Shown here: in pieces, positions 24,019 to 36,852 of the stretch
How positions within the stretch are numbered: position 1 is the stretch's first letter
How the letters are laid out: every line of letters begins with the position of its first letter
The notes under the pieces: generated by a model
What the model saw: only the letters and a program-made list of their open reading frames with translations
What the model was told of the DNA's origin: nothing
Database searches by the model: none
Position numbers and translations under genes: made by a program
Assembly: GCA_963682175.1 (NCBI GenBank)
Contig: OY821772.1
Span: forward strand, 45,716,925-45,780,924
Direction of reading: 5' to 3'
DNA from: Triglochin maritima
Lineage: Eukaryota > Streptophyta > Magnoliopsida > Alismatales > Juncaginaceae
Length of the DNA: 64,000 nt

Positions 24019-25335
24019 CACTCTAAATGCTATAAATCAATTGACAAGTCCAATCCCAATATTTTGATTCCGAACTGCAGTGCATAATATATATTGTACG
24101 CTAATACACGACCAATTAATGTTTAGATAACACATTTAACCATCATAATTAATTAACCATTATATATAATCATAAAATTATATATACGTTTTTAATATGA
24201 TCAAGATCAAAAATAAAAATGTACGCATTATATATGTCATATGAAAAGATTATTGAATTTTATGATTTTGTATGTACATGGATAACTTTCGTCGTAGATC
24301 TACAATATGGGTTTTAAATTATATCAAAATTAAAATTTAATTAAAGGAACTTGACTCACCTTTCTTAAGGATCATAGTAGATGGAATCCGAAAGTCATGG
24401 GAAAATAGTTACAAGCTTAACCAACGAGATACTAAATGTAACGCCCCGAGCCCGGGCAACTGCTCACCCGCCCGAACCCGGTGCGTTAAGATACGATCCA
24501 CGATCCTGACCGCTGCGCACTCTGATATTTAAATCCATCTGATAGGCTCATAATAATCTGAAAAATATAATCAACAAATTGTGAGCTCGACAGCCCGCAA
24601 GTACCAACCATCAATCAATCAGAATCATAATCATGTGGAAAATAATACAAAATATGACATTCAGTCAATAAGCACAATCAAGAGACATGCATCACAAATA
24701 AAATGCACGCATATCAATTTGAAACCCCCATTCAGATTCGACCACATCCTGTGCTTCTGAAATCTATCAATCTGTCAGACGCACACCTGGTAGCTCCACA
24801 CTAACGACAGACAGCCCTTTCCTCTCTCGGGTGGCTCCACGCTGTCCGTTAGGCAGCTCTTTCCTAAGTTGCTCTGCTAGAAACATACACACAGCCACAG
24901 GACATGTCGACCGAAACACCACCATGCAATCATATGCATATCCAAAAAATCAATATTAATGCTCAACATGCATGCAACTACGAATATCAAGAGAGACAGA
25001 CATGATATGAAACTGAAGAATAACGAATCAGTACTTGCCTCAAAATCTCCATCTTTTTCTTCTCTATATTCTTCTCAAAATTTCATCTTCTCCTAAAACC
25101 ACACAATCATCCAATAATCTTAATTAGTCCATTAAGATATTTGATTATTAACTCAACTAAAAATTCAAGATATTACACTAAAAGTCCGAAGAAAATAAAT
25201 TGTATAAAAATGGATAGTTATATTGATACGTTTGTATTGGAAACTTTCAGAAACGCGTCGGATTACTCTATTGCATAGCAAAGAAGTTAATTCTTATTGG
25301 AACTCATTTAGACCTTGATCCATTTGATAAGTTCA
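24019..25335. other. Intergenic with a GC-rich repeat-like segment (24437-25035)
   Basis: From 24437 (TAACGCCCCGAGCCCGGGC) the base composition jumps from AT-rich to mixed. Runs such as CCCGAGCCCGGG and two similar GGTAGCTCCACACT/GGTGGCTCCACGCT blocks (24789, 24830) look like part of a dispersed repeat, possibly a degraded LTR. No coding domain was seen and the ends were not found. Confidence 0.3.
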
Positions 25336-27430
25336 TGTACTTAGAGCATCCGTAACCATGACCAGGTTCAATCCGATCATGTGTTTTCTTTTGCATCCAC
25401 ATCAGTTTTCTCTCTTCCCAACCAATTTTATTTTCTTTCCAACATTATTCACCTCTTAGAACATCCACTACCCCAACCCAAAATTCTCCTTCCAACTCAA
25501 TTTTTCTCTCCGTCACGTCAACGAAAAATACTATGCAACACATCACACAACCCAACCCATTATTCAGTCTTTAACCTCAACTCTACATTCAACGTTCTCT
25601 CTCATTCACATATTTTTTTACCTTATTTTCTATTCCATCACAAAATACACAAACTACTAAATAAATTATTTCTACAGTGACATAATCTAATTAAATTACA
25701 TTAATTGCCAAATAATATTAAAAAAAATCAGATTTAATTAAAATTCGACAATTACATAATACGATAATTTTAAATTAAATTATTACAATACGTATTACAA
25801 ACAAAATTAACTTTCATTCCTTCCAAAGTGTTGTCATATATTCCCCGGTGAGCGAGCGGCGCTCCACCTCGCAGGTGAGGTGGCGGGGGTGGCAAGGGGG
25901 TAAGATTTATTAGTAACTCTCTACTGATTTTTTGAGTTACTAATGTATTTTGGGATAAACCTCGATAAATTCGTGTGTTCTATTTTATTATGTAATTTTT
26001 TATCTTACCAATTTTCTTTAATTACTTACATTTATAATTATTATTATTTTTACATTTATCTTACTAATTTTCATTAATTATTTTCATTTATTTTAATTTT
26101 CACAAATATATTCTAATTATATAAAATAACTATACATATCAAATATATATTAAATAACAAATATAAAAAAACAAAAATAAAATAAAATCAGCCAACCCGG
26201 GCTGGCCACGTGGCCAGCCCGGGTCCGCCCCCCATTAAGGGGGGTTGGGGTCGGGTCCCCCTCAGACCTGACCCCAAAGAGCACCCTTAAGAGGTACTCT
26301 TAAGTACAACCCACCATAACACATCTCTCTCATTCACGTCAAGTTTTATTTCTACTAACTTTTATTTTATTCCAAAATCAATTATATTTATATAAAACAT
26401 TAATAATTCAAACAAAATATATATTAATTACCAAATTATTAGTATTATTAATAAAGCAAAATACATATTTATTTAAACGGTAGTACTTAACACAATCAAA
26501 CAAAATATTACATTAGAGCATAATCAGCAGTGCCCGGGCTAGCCCCGGGCACCCTGCTCTCTATATGTGTCACGTTAGCTTCTCTCGGCCACGCAACCCC
26601 ATCCAACTCACCCAAACCTTTCCCTTAATCACGCTAAAAAACACCACAACCACCCCACATTCTCTCACTTTCACGTCAATTGAAGATCAAACCTTTGTAA
26701 AATAAAAAAATCACAATAAAAAATCTACAAAATCAAAACAAATAAAAAACATACTTCCATGAAAAAATTGATAAAATTATTTAAAACGAATTTACAATGA
26801 ATGTTATCAGATTTTTAACAACAATTTTTTTTAACAAATGGGGGGGAGGGGCGGGACACGTGCCCCCACCCAACCACCCAGTGGACCTACCTGTGCGCTG
26901 CACCGCGACGCCCACCGCCCGATCATCCGCACGGGCGGGTGGCGTGCAAGGTGAGGTGGCTTGGGGTTTCAGCGGGAAGTAGATGTGGCAGTGCGGGGGC
27001 AGGGTGACGCTCGGCCATTAACTTTGCTCTTAAGAGTGCAGGGTGGCAGGGGGCGGTAGCCCCTGCGGGTGACGGTTTTTTTTTACACTTTATTATTGTA
27101 ATCCAGATATTGATCCATTTATCCGTTTTTTGTGATTATTTTGAAAAAAATTCCCAATTATTTACACAATTTAATAAAACTCAATAAATACTCAACTATT
27201 TTCAAAATAATACTCTCAAATCATTTAAACTCAATTATATACCCAATCAAAAAATTACAACAAAAAAAATAAAACCAACAGTGCGTGCACGACCTGGTAA
27301 AAGACCATGTCAGGGGACGGGTCGTCCCACCTTTTTTTGGACGACCCAGTTGTCCCTTGGCTCGTGGGAAGCTCACGACACCGTTAAGGATACTCTGAGG
27401 ACCCTAAAGATGTACGCATTGTGTTGTTGA
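25336..27430. repeat. Cluster of MITE-like segments with AGAGCATCC-type ends and GC-rich islands
   Basis: Ends resembling each other occur at 25343 (AGAGCATCCGTAACC) and, inverted, near 27386 (read inward AGAGTATCCTTAAC). Similar internal starts lie at 25458 (AGAACATCCACTACCCC) and 26515 (AGAGCATAATCAGCAG), with an inverted counterpart near 27035 (AAGAGCAAAGTTAATGG). Between them lie AT-rich tracts and very GC-rich blocks (26195-26275, 26530-26560, 26840-27070), some of them self-complementary. This fits nested non-autonomous DNA elements. Target duplications were not convincingly found. Confidence 0.4.
26195..26224. repeat. Perfect 30-bp GC-rich palindrome centred on CACGTG
   Basis: The 15-base arm ACCCGGGCTGGCCAC is followed at once by its exact reverse complement, with no loop. 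It sits in an otherwise AT-rich stretch of the MITE-like cluster. Confidence 0.95.
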
Positions 27431-27926
27431 CTACCTGTCCTTAGGCCCTGACTTTCCAACCATCTATCTTCTAATTGCGTGTGTTATTTTTCGAAAACTT
27501 AATAAAGTACAAAGCTTTGTTATGAAGAATACATGCCGGAGTACAACCAAAAATTTCTAGATCGCCGTAGATCTTTTTTTCTTCAAAAGCACGTCACCTT
27601 CCACATTACCATGATTCAATAAAAAACTAGAGGTGTATTTTATTTTGGAAACAAAAACACTAGAAGTGTCGGTATCCCAAGTTTGAACAGAGAGAAGAAA
27701 AATGGGGTGCTATCACAGCAGAAAAATATATCTTCAATTATCAAGAAAACAAAACATACCTTCCAAATCTAGTATTGGACAGGCCCGAGGACTTTATTAA
27801 GTCCAAGCATTAGTTCCCACGCAAAGAACACGGAAATTGGACAAGTTTCAACGGTCAACATGTCGAGCGTTACATTCAAACCAACCCAGTAAGTTTGACC
27901 AAATCCCGACACAAACCGCATAACCC

Positions 27927-27933
27927 TATAAAG
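27927..27933 (+). promoter_or_regulatory. TATA box of the U-box gene
   Basis: TATAAAG 43-49 bp upstream of the ATG at 27976, in a C/A-rich context. It implies a very short 5' leader. Confidence 0.5.
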
Positions 27934-27975
27934 TAAGTAAACACACCAAACACACGAAACCAAACACATACAAAC

Positions 27976-29304
27976 ATGCCGTCGTTGTTGCGAACTCGCC
28001 TCCTCTCCCCAAAGACCATGACTCTCCCCTCCTCGCCGGACGTGGTGCTCCCGGACTACTTCCGGTGTCCGATCTCCCTCGAACTAATGAAGGACCCCGT
28101 CACTGCCCCGACGGGGATCACCTACGACCGCCCCAGCATCGAGACGTGGCTCGACATCGGTGACGCCACGTGTCCGTTGACCAACCTCCCCGTCCACTAC
28201 GAGCAGCTCATCCCCAACCACACCCTCCGCCGCGTCATCCAGGACTGGTGCGTCGCCCACGCTTCCTACGGCGTCGAGCGCATCCCGACGCCTCGCGTTC
28301 CCCCGACACGGACCCACATCGAGGCCATCCTCACCGAGATCGATTTCAGCGGAGATTCCGCTTTCATCTCACGTGCCGTCGGGGAAGTTAAGGAAATCGC
28401 GAAGGAGAGCGAGAGGAATCGGGAACGCGTGCGTGACTGCGACGCCGCGAGTACTTTGGCCAGGTGTTTCCGCCGGTTCGCACGTGCGGAGAAAGAGCCT
28501 CACACGTGGGAACTTCTCGAGGAGATTCTGTCGGGGCTGGTTTTGTTCACGATGGAGTCGGAAGCTCGTAGGAAGATGGTTCGGGAGGAATCCGTGGGGG
28601 ATTCCCTCGTCTGGATTCTCGAGAACGGAAGTCTCTCCGGGAGACTCGACGCCATCACGGTTGCTGCCGAACTATCCGGATCCTTAACCGGATCGTCCTC
28701 GGATCCGATGACGAAATCAAACGGACTCGTACGCGCCTTAGTGCGGTTGCTGGAGGAACCCATCTCGAACAGGTCGACCAAGTCGGCTCTCGTGACGGCG
28801 TACGGGATGGCGTCTGCGAGCCCGAAAGTGGCGTCCAAATTCGCGGAAACGGGCCTGGTTGGCCCCGTGGTGGAGCTCTTGGTCGATGCCGACCGGAGCA
28901 CGTGCGAGAAGGCGTTGGGGGTGCTGGACCAGATGTGCGGGTGCGAGGTGGGGAGACGGGCGGCGTTGGATCACGATCTGACGGTGGCGGTTGTGGTGAA
29001 GAAGTTGGTACGCGTTTCGGGTGTCGCGACCGAGTTCGCAGTGTCGGCGTTGCGGAAGTTGGCGGTGTGCGTTGGAGGGGATAATAATAATAATAATAAT
29101 AATAAGAGGCGGTTGGTGGAGGAGGAGGCGTTGGCGGTCGGGGCTTTCCAGAAGCTTCTGATGTTGCTGCAGATGGGGGTGGCTGGGAAGACCAAGGAGA
29201 ATGTGATGGAGGTGTTGAAGGTTTTGAATTCCGCGAGAGGGAATTTCGGAGGACAACACTGTGTGGAGTCTGGGGACTTCAAGGGGTTGAAGAGACCCTT
29301 TTGA
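27976..29304 (+). CDS. PUB21: U-box/ARM E3 ubiquitin ligase, PUB20/21-CMPG1 type
   Basis: Intronless, 442 aa. The U-box spans about residues 24-100: DYFRCPISLELMKDPVTAPT, then GITYDRPSIETWL, CPLTNLP, and IPNHTLRRVIQDWCV, which close the E2-binding fold. The following IPTPRVPPTR is characteristic of the PUB20-24 group that includes the defence-related CMPG1 ligases. The rest is helical ARM-like sequence (for example LVRALVRLLEEP, GLVGPVVELLVDADRSTCEKALGVLDQM). An AAT repeat gives a run of seven Asn near residue 370. A second Met at residue 15 (MTLPSSPDVV) could be the real start. The gene is much more GC-rich than its flanks. Related ligases act in the cytosol in pathogen and stress responses; the exact paralogue is not certain. 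Confidence 0.9.
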   Translation: MPSLLRTRLLSPKTMTLPSSPDVVLPDYFRCPISLELMKDPVTAPTGITYDRPSIETWLDIGDATCPLTNLPVHYEQLIPNHTLRRVIQDWCVAHASYGVERIPTPRVPPTRTHIEAILTEIDFSGDSAFISRAVGEVKEIAKESERNRERVRDCDAASTLARCFRRFARAEKEPHTWELLEEILSGLVLFTMESEARRKMVREESVGDSLVWILENGSLSGRLDAITVAAELSGSLTGSSSDPMTKSNGLVRALVRLLEEPISNRSTKSALVTAYGMASASPKVASKFAETGLVGPVVELLVDADRSTCEKALGVLDQMCGCEVGRRAALDHDLTVAVVVKKLVRVSGVATEFAVSALRKLAVCVGGDNNNNNNNKRRLVEEEALAVGAFQKLLMLLQMGVAGKTKENVMEVLKVLNSARGNFGGQHCVESGDFKGLKRPF

Positions 29305-29556
29305 TTATGGATTTCAGATCAGTTTGATTTTTTAAGGGGGAAAAAAGGCTGTATATGTATACAAAGTACTTAATTTAATGTGTAAATGGTGTACGTGCTA
29401 AGATTTTGTAATGCAAACTTAATTTGTCTAAGATCGATTACATATGTTTCTATATTCTAATAACATCAGTTCACTATCTAAACTCGCATTGTCCTTTTCA
29501 TCTTGTAGTTCATTGCATCGTTAATGGTCTTATATTTTCGTTGGTGAAGATGCTTG
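29305..29556. other. 3' flank of the U-box gene up to the copia insertion
   Basis: AT-rich 3' untranslated and flanking DNA. It ends in GCTTG (29552-29556), the left copy of the copia target site. Confidence 0.5.
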
Positions 29557-29969
29557 TGTTAGTCTTTTAATTTGCTTCATGATTAATGCACAACAAAATC
29601 CTAATTGCACATTATAGGATCTTGAACAAATGATTTCCACAACGATATTAAAGAGAAGACAAGAACACATACCTTGCTTCATGATTTTATTCAACGAAGA
29701 GAAATCTCCAATTGCTATGAATTGATTTCTCACTCTCAACCTCACACACATTTGCTTGATAGAAGTTTTGATAGGGAAAACTATCTTGTGTCTTTGGAAG
29801 AGGGAGGACCAATCCTTTTATAGAAGTATAGGGAGTAACCACCCATCATGGTGTAACTACCCACTTACCATAAATCTCTCTTAATTAAATTAATTGATTA
29901 TTAATTTCGTAATATTATTAATTTAATAAAGTTGACACTTAATACATGGGTTACAAGAAATATCTAACA
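29557..29969 (-). repeat. Copia 3' LTR
   Basis: 413 bp; TGTTAG...CTAACA on both strands. Adjoins the polypurine tract at 29970-29982. Confidence 0.93.
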
Positions 29970-30370
29970 TTCTCCCACTTAGCCCATGTAACATAATTCA
30001 ACTTCAAGTATTTAATAACAAAACATAATGCGCAAAATTTAAGCTAAAATCTTCCTTATATCAATTAAAACATCAGTCACTACTAAGTATGAAAACCTAT
30101 AAGGATCATGGCGGTTGTACACCATAGATTCTGACACATTCCCTTCCATGTATCACAATATAGATTTCATATTTAGTATGATCATTAATGAGAGATATCA
30201 TAATGGTCTAACGATAATGTCTTTATAAAAGACATTTCCTGTTTAATCACATAAATCATTGATGTACATGTACTATTATAATGAAACATGAAAATGTAAT
30301 TTCAGAAACAATCCATAAGCGAATTCAAGAGGTCAACAACATAACCTACATAGTACATTAATATGCATCA

Positions 30371-33300
30371 TCAATAATTGTTTTCAATAATGCCCATCCG
30401 TTCGACATGTTCCTTAAATGTCTTTGGTGGCAAACCTTTAGTCAACGGATCCGCAACCATTAAATTGGTGCTTATATGTTCAATTGACACCCTTTGTTTC
30501 TGAACTTCTTCTTTAACGACATAGCATTTCAATTCCATGTGTTTAGCACCTTTCGAATACTTGTCGTTCTTAGAAACGAAGACTGCTGCGGCATTATCAC
30601 AATAAATTTTCAGCGGCTTGGCAATAGAGTCGACAGTTCCAAGTCCTGAAATATAATTCCGCAACCATAAACCATGAACTGTAGCCTCAAAGCATGCAAC
30701 AAACTCAGCCTCCATAGTGGACGCAACAATGACAGACTGCTTCGCACTCTTCCAAGATATTGCCCCTTCAGCTAAAAGAAACAAATATCCAAATGTAGAT
30801 TTTCTAGTATCTACACATCCTGCAAAGTCTGAATCTGAATACCCAATCACCTCGAGGTGATCAGATCGCCTATAAGTGAGCATGTGATCCTTAGTTCTTT
30901 GCAAGTATCTTAATACTTTCTTTGCAGCTCTCCAATGATCTATTCCAGGATTACTTTGATATCTACCCAGCATACCGACAGCAAAACTGATGTCTGGTCG
31001 AGTACAAGTCTGAGCATACATCAAACTTCCAACAATGGATGCATAAGGAATATTCTCCATTTGTTTATGTTCCAATTCATTCTTTGGACATTGCTTAAGA
31101 TTAAATTTATCCCATTTCTGAATTGGAACAACACCTGTTGAACAACTTTTCATCTTAAATCTCTCTAAAACTTTGTTAATATATGCTTTCTGAGACAACC
31201 CTAACAATCCTTGTGATCTATCACGGAATATTTCTATTCCTATCACATAGGATGCCTCACCCATATCTTTCATTTCAAAGTTGTTAAAGAGAAATTTCTT
31301 GGTTTCATATAATAAACCAAGATCATTAGTAGCTAGCAAGAGATCATCAACATACAAAATCAGAAATATAAATTTACTCCCACTGACATTCAGATATATA
31401 CATCGATCAACGACGTTTTCATTAAATCCAAAGGAAGTAATTGTATCATTAAACTTGAGATACCATTGACGGGAAGCTTGCGTAAGTCCGTATATTGATT
31501 TCTTAAGTTTACACACCATGTGTTCCTTTCCTTCAATTACAAAACCCTCAGGTTGTTCCATGTATACTTCTTCATCTAAATTTCCATTGAGAAAGACAGT
31601 TTTCACATCCATTTGATGTAACTCTAAATCATAATGAGTTACTAATGTCATAATAATTCTAAGAGAGTCCTTTTTAGATACAGGAGAAAACGTCTCTTTG
31701 TAGTCAATACCACTTTTCTGAGTGAAACTTTTGGCAACAAGTCTAGCCTTGTGTCTTTCGATATTGTCTTTAGAATCGAGTTTAGTCTTAAAGACCCACT
31801 TACACCCAACTCTTTTAGAACCTTCAGGCAGTTCTACAAGATCCCAGACTTTATTGTGATCCATTGATTTCAATTCTTCTTTCATGGCATCCAACCACTT
31901 AATGGAATTAGTACTTTCCATGGCTTGTGAAAATGAAACTGGATCTTCATTAATTCCAATGTCAAGTTCTGACTCTTGAAAATAAACCACATAATCATCA
32001 GAAATAGCAGGTTTCCTTGGTCTTTCAGACCTTCTTAATGCCACTTCATGTGGTTCATTTGCTAAAGTTTCATTGTTGACGATTTCATTATGGGGTGTTT
32101 GGTCATTCATTTGTTGTTCTTGTACATTGTCGAATTGCTCTACAATTGTAGGAACAACAACATTAGAAGAAGTAATGCTAAAGAAACTTGCACCCTTCTT
32201 GAATTTCCACTTTACGTGGTTCTTTACTCCCACTAATCTCACCATTTTCAATGAATTTAGCATTTCCAGTTTCAACAATTCTTGTACTATGGTTAGGACA
32301 ATAAAATCTAAAGCCTTTAGATTTTTCTGGATAACTAATGAAGAAACCACGGGTCGTTCTTGAATCCAGTTTCTTTTCATGTGGATTATAAATTCTTACT
32401 TCCGCCGGGCAACCCCAAACATGCAGGTGCCTTAAACTAGGTTTCCTTCCCGTCCACAGTTCAAAAGGAGTCTTTGGAACTGCCTTACTAGGAATCATGT
32501 TTAACAAATACATAGCGGTTTTTAAGGCATGCATCCACAATGATAAAGGCAATGAGCAATTATTTAACATACTTCTAACCATATCCATTAAAGTACGATT
32601 GCGCCTCTCTGCAACACCATTTTGTTGCGGTGTGCCTAGCATTGCGTATTGAGCACAAATACCACGTCCTTCGAGAAATTTAGCAAATGGATCAGGACAT
32701 TGTCCACTTTCATCATACTCCATAATATTCACCACCTCTATCAGATCTAATTATTTTCACCTTTTTGTCCAGTTGTCTTTCAACCTCATTAACAAACACC
32801 TCTAAAGTATTTGCTGCTTGAGATTTTTCATGCAACAAGTAGACATAACCATAACGTGAAAAATCATCAATAAACGTGATAAAATATTTTTCCCCACTAA
32901 AGGATGGAACATCAAAAGGTCCACATATATCGGTGTGTACAATTTCAAGGAGTTGTGTACTTCTTGTGGCTGATTTCTTAATTGTGTGTTTTGTGAATTT
33001 TCCTTTAATACAATCCACACATACGTTAAGATCAGTAAAATCCAAATTAGGAAGGATTTCATTCTTTACTAATCTTTGCATTCTTTCTTTGGATACGTGA
33101 CCTAATCGTTTATGCCACAAGTAAGCTGAACTTTCATCCACTAAACCACGTTTCATACCAACACTATGATGCAAGGTCAATAAGGTTTCAGCAAACAAAT
33201 TATCAAGATTTAACTTGTATAAACCATCACAACGGACACCAGAACCAACAAGAAGATTTTGCTTAAACAAACTGAAACTTTCATTCCCAAATTTAGAACA

Positions 33301-34308
33301 ATAACCAGCTATATCAAGTTTAGACAAAGAAACTAAATTACAAGAAAGAGATGGAACATAAAGAGTCTGATAAAGATCTAAATGGTGTCCTGTATCTAAA
33401 AGTAAACGATAAGTCCCAATCCCTTCAACTGGTGCTTTGACACGATTCCCCATAAAGACAAAGTTCTCATTTGGGTTTGTGGTTTGGATCGTAACGAATC
33501 CCTGCATCGTATTAGAAATATGAGTGGTACAACCAGAATCAATCCACCAAGTATTATAAGGAACTTCTGTCAAATATGATTCGAAGCATACAAAAACATT
33601 ATGTTTACCTTTACTTTCGAACCATGCCTTACGTTTATGACAGTCTTTCTGATAGTGTCCAGGTTTGTGGCAGAAATGACACTTATCACCATTTTGTTCC
33701 TTCTTGTGGATTTGAGCAGATGACTCGTGGATCTTTAACGGTCCTTTATTGCCCTTTCCATACTTCTTTCCTGGTTTCCTTTTAACTCCTGAATGACCTA
33801 CGAGATTGATAGAGTGGATTCCTTGTTTCTTAAGTCTTGCCTCTTCTTGAATAAGCATACTTTGAAGTTCAGTCACATTCCATTTATCCTTCATTGTGTT
33901 ATAATTTATTTGGAATGGACCGTACTCCTGAGGCAAAGAATTTATGATAAACTGTACAAGGAAACTATCATCCACTTTCATTCCCATGGTTCTTACTCTT
34001 GCTGCTATGTTTGACATTTCTGTCACATGTTGATGCATAGTACGCGAACCATCGAACTTCATGGTGGTTAACATACTCATTAATGTATCAGCACGCGACT
34101 TATCAGCAGATTCAGATTGAGCAGTATCTTTCACATACTTCATAAATTCCTTAGCATCACTAGTTTCAGGAATAGTAGTCTTAATGTTATTTGTCACTGT
34201 CATTCGCATAAGCATTAAGCTCAGTCTATTTGATCTTTCCCAACTCTTATGAAAAGATTTTTCTTCATTATTGCTTGTCTCGGTAAGAGCAACGGGCTTA
34301 TCAGTCAT
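30371..34308 (-). pseudogene. Copia gag-pol polyprotein with two frameshifts
   Basis: Three overlapping minus-strand frames. 34308-32713: gag with the Zn knuckle CHFCHKPGHYQKDC, protease WWIDSGCTTH, the integrase zinc motif (HKRLGH...CVDC) and the first integrase acidic residues (HTDICGP, RSDRGGEYYG). 32735-32178: rest of integrase. 32380-30371: reverse transcriptase (YVDDLLLATND) and RNase H (GYSDSDFAGC, TMEAEFVA, CDNAAAV), ending at a natural stop. The first shift lies near 32724, just after the integrase GGEYYG motif, and looks like a 2-base loss. The second, near 32195, looks like a 1-base gain before the reverse transcriptase. This copy therefore cannot make the whole polyprotein, although each domain is well kept. 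A long AT-rich leader (34309-35575) separates gag from the 5' LTR. Confidence 0.9.
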
Positions 34309-35591
34309 GAGTGCTAAGTCAAGATCAAGAACACCTAAATGAAACTTGACTTCTTCACTCTATTCATTATAATTAAGCCCATTAAACTTTGTAACGGACG
34401 AAGCTTGCGAATGAAGTGAAACATTAACAGATGCTGCAAAAATAAATAAATACTCATACATTAATGCTTTGGGTGATATAACAATATATAACAATGAACC
34501 ATAATTGATGCTTAATTAAATTTTACATAATTGGAAATTAAATATGCTTCAATAAGACATGTTTGTTATCTTTGGATATACTAAACACATCTAAATCGAC
34601 ATATCAATTAACCACAATGATGTTCATGATCACAAATAGGTTGATCCACCTTTGGGTGATCTTAAATATTTTGTAATCTATGAACTTCAATTATTCATGA
34701 TAAATCATAAGGTCATCTCAATAATAGCATCACAAAATCATGAATAAATGAATTTTTTTTTGCGTAATTTAACATCTACGAAAAACATTCTAAATCGGTC
34801 ACTTTGGCGACTACGATTTATACGTAATATAGATGTTATATGAATATTTCAACTATTCTATGTACGTAACGTTAGTAGGCAAAGTTAATTGTGATTACCT
34901 AATAAACAATCAACATTTGAATAGTCATGATAATAAGTTGTAAATTCACATGATACATATTATAAATCATATCCATGATATGCACATATACTAATTTATA
35001 TTGCATGAACAGTTACAACACATGACGTAGGAAATTAATGTGTTATCTGGATAGCACTTATTCTTGTTGCATTAATTATGTAATCTCAATATAGATTACT
35101 ATGTGAAATAAATCCCATATCAAAACACATCACGTGCTATCATCTTTAATATAATGAAGGCCTTGATAAATTCGTTAATAGATTAGATCAATTTTTACGG
35201 TTATGAACATCATGATGGATACAATTAAATATTAAAAGTTCTTCCTTAATTAAAATATTTAATAAACAAAAAACCAAAACGTGAACCTACCTTTTCATCT
35301 TTGATTAAAATAATAATAATACCAAAGCCTAATGAATCAATCAACCAAAATAACACGTGACTTTCAATGATAAAATTAATTGTATGGTTTTGATTACTTG
35401 TAGCGGTTAACATAATTTTAATATTCCGAAAATAAAAGAATAATAAATATACATAAATCAAAAGATATGAACGGCGATAATCACGTTCAAACATATTTCA
35501 TTGCAGCGGATAAACATAAGAATAGTTATTGATTCATAACTTCATTTCATTGGAAAATCACAAAGTTCAAAACGAGGCTCTTGATACCAAA

Positions 35592-36004
35592 TGTTAGTCT
35601 TTTAATTTGCTTCATGATTAATGCACAACAAAACCCTAATTGCACATTATAGGATATTGAACAAATGATTTCCGCAACGATATTAAAGAGAAGACAAGAA
35701 CACATACCTTGCTCCATGATTTTATTCAACGAAGAGAAATCTCCAATTGCTATGAATTGATTTCTCCCTCTCAACCTCACACACTTTTACTTGATAGAAG
35801 TTTTGATGAGGAAAACTATCTTGTGTCTTTGGAAGAGGGAGAACCAATCCTTTTATAGAAGTATAGGGAGTAACCACCCATCATGGTGTAACTACCCACT
35901 TACCATAAATCTCTCTTAATTAAATTAATTGATTATTAATTTCGTAATATTATTAATTTAATAAAGTTGACACTTAATACATGGATTACAAGAAATATCT
36001 AACG
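35592..36004 (-). repeat. Copia 5' LTR
   Basis: 413 bp partner of the left LTR. The terminal base at 36004 differs from the expected A. Confidence 0.93.
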
Positions 36005-36852
36005 ACTTGTGTTTCAGATGCACCAATTTATATATTTACCAACTTATTATCGGTGTCGGAGGAACTAAAATAAGCTGAGTTCTTTTGAAAGTTATATCTC
36101 TTGAAGGTGAAAGTGTGGAACAGTGATTGTTCCTTTTTTTAATATCTTTTTTAAGGAGAGTTTTTAACAACGCTAGGTGTGTTAAATTCAGAAGAATTAA
36201 TTAAATTAAAAAATTAAATGGCTTTTATAAGAAAAAAATCTCTCTCTCATGGAAAGTTGGGCGTGGACTGTGGACTGTAGAGGGCTGACTGATACTTCGG
36301 AATATGGATGGATCTTAATCAAAACATTTTAGTTTTTACCTTTTTAAAGAATATCTGGAGATGAATAAGAAAGATTAGCTAATGGGTTGTAGGTTTAGAT
36401 ATTTCTATTCGGTAACTATTACGAGATTACAACCAAACTTAAAAATGCGATGCAACTACAAAAGTATATCATACACAAATAAACTTTTTAAAAAAAATTG
36501 TGAATAATTGCAAATAGTTGTTAGAACTGGAGATTGTCTGCTCACAACGCTGGCACAAAAGGTTTGAATTTGAAAATAAACTGAACCATACTATAGAAAA
36601 ACAAATGCACATCATTCCTAATTGCCTACTTATATTACTAACAAACAACCGAAACTCAACTGCCAAAACCAACTTCTTTCCACTTCCCCCACTTCCAAAC
36701 CGCCACGTCATCAGACACAAATTCAAATTCTCCAAACGAACCCCGCCATTCCCCTACCGAACTCCAACCCTCCCGAGGCTATTTAAGTAACTTCCACCCT
36801 CCGATCACCACTTCAAAACACACCACCGAGAGAAGAGGAGAGAGAGAGAGAG
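36005..36852. other. Intergenic, promoter region of the PHD gene
   Basis: AT-rich DNA ending in a C-rich then GA-rich 5' leader (GAGAGAGAGAGAG before the ATG). TATTTAAG at 36780-36787 is the best TATA candidate. No other gene seen. Confidence 0.45.
36780..36787 (+). promoter_or_regulatory. Candidate TATA box of the PHD-finger gene
   Basis: TATTTAAG 66-73 bp before the ATG at 36853. Confidence 0.35.

Larger units (their letters stand above)
29557..36004 (-). mobile_element. Copia-type LTR retrotransposon, minus strand, 6.4 kb
   Basis: Both LTRs are 413 bp (29557-29969 and 35592-36004) and differ at about ten positions by eye (~97-98% identical), so the insertion is fairly young. On the minus strand a primer-binding site TGGTATCAAGAGCC (35576-35589) lies two bases inside the 5' LTR, and a polypurine tract CTAAGTGGGAGAA precedes the 3' LTR. 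Flanks GCTTG (left) and ACTTG (right) match at 4 of 5 bases. The outer end of the 5' LTR has CG where TG is expected. The order gag, protease, integrase, reverse transcriptase, RNase H identifies Copia. Confidence 0.93.

Noticed and set aside
24437..25035. LTR retrotransposon at the CCCGAGCCCGGG segment
   Set aside because: No paired LTR, primer-binding site or coding domain could be found, so it is kept only as a low-confidence repeat-like segment.
28084..29282. Several minus-strand and other-frame open frames over the U-box gene
   Set aside because: High GC content removes stop codons in other frames. None has a domain, and the U-box frame is unambiguous.
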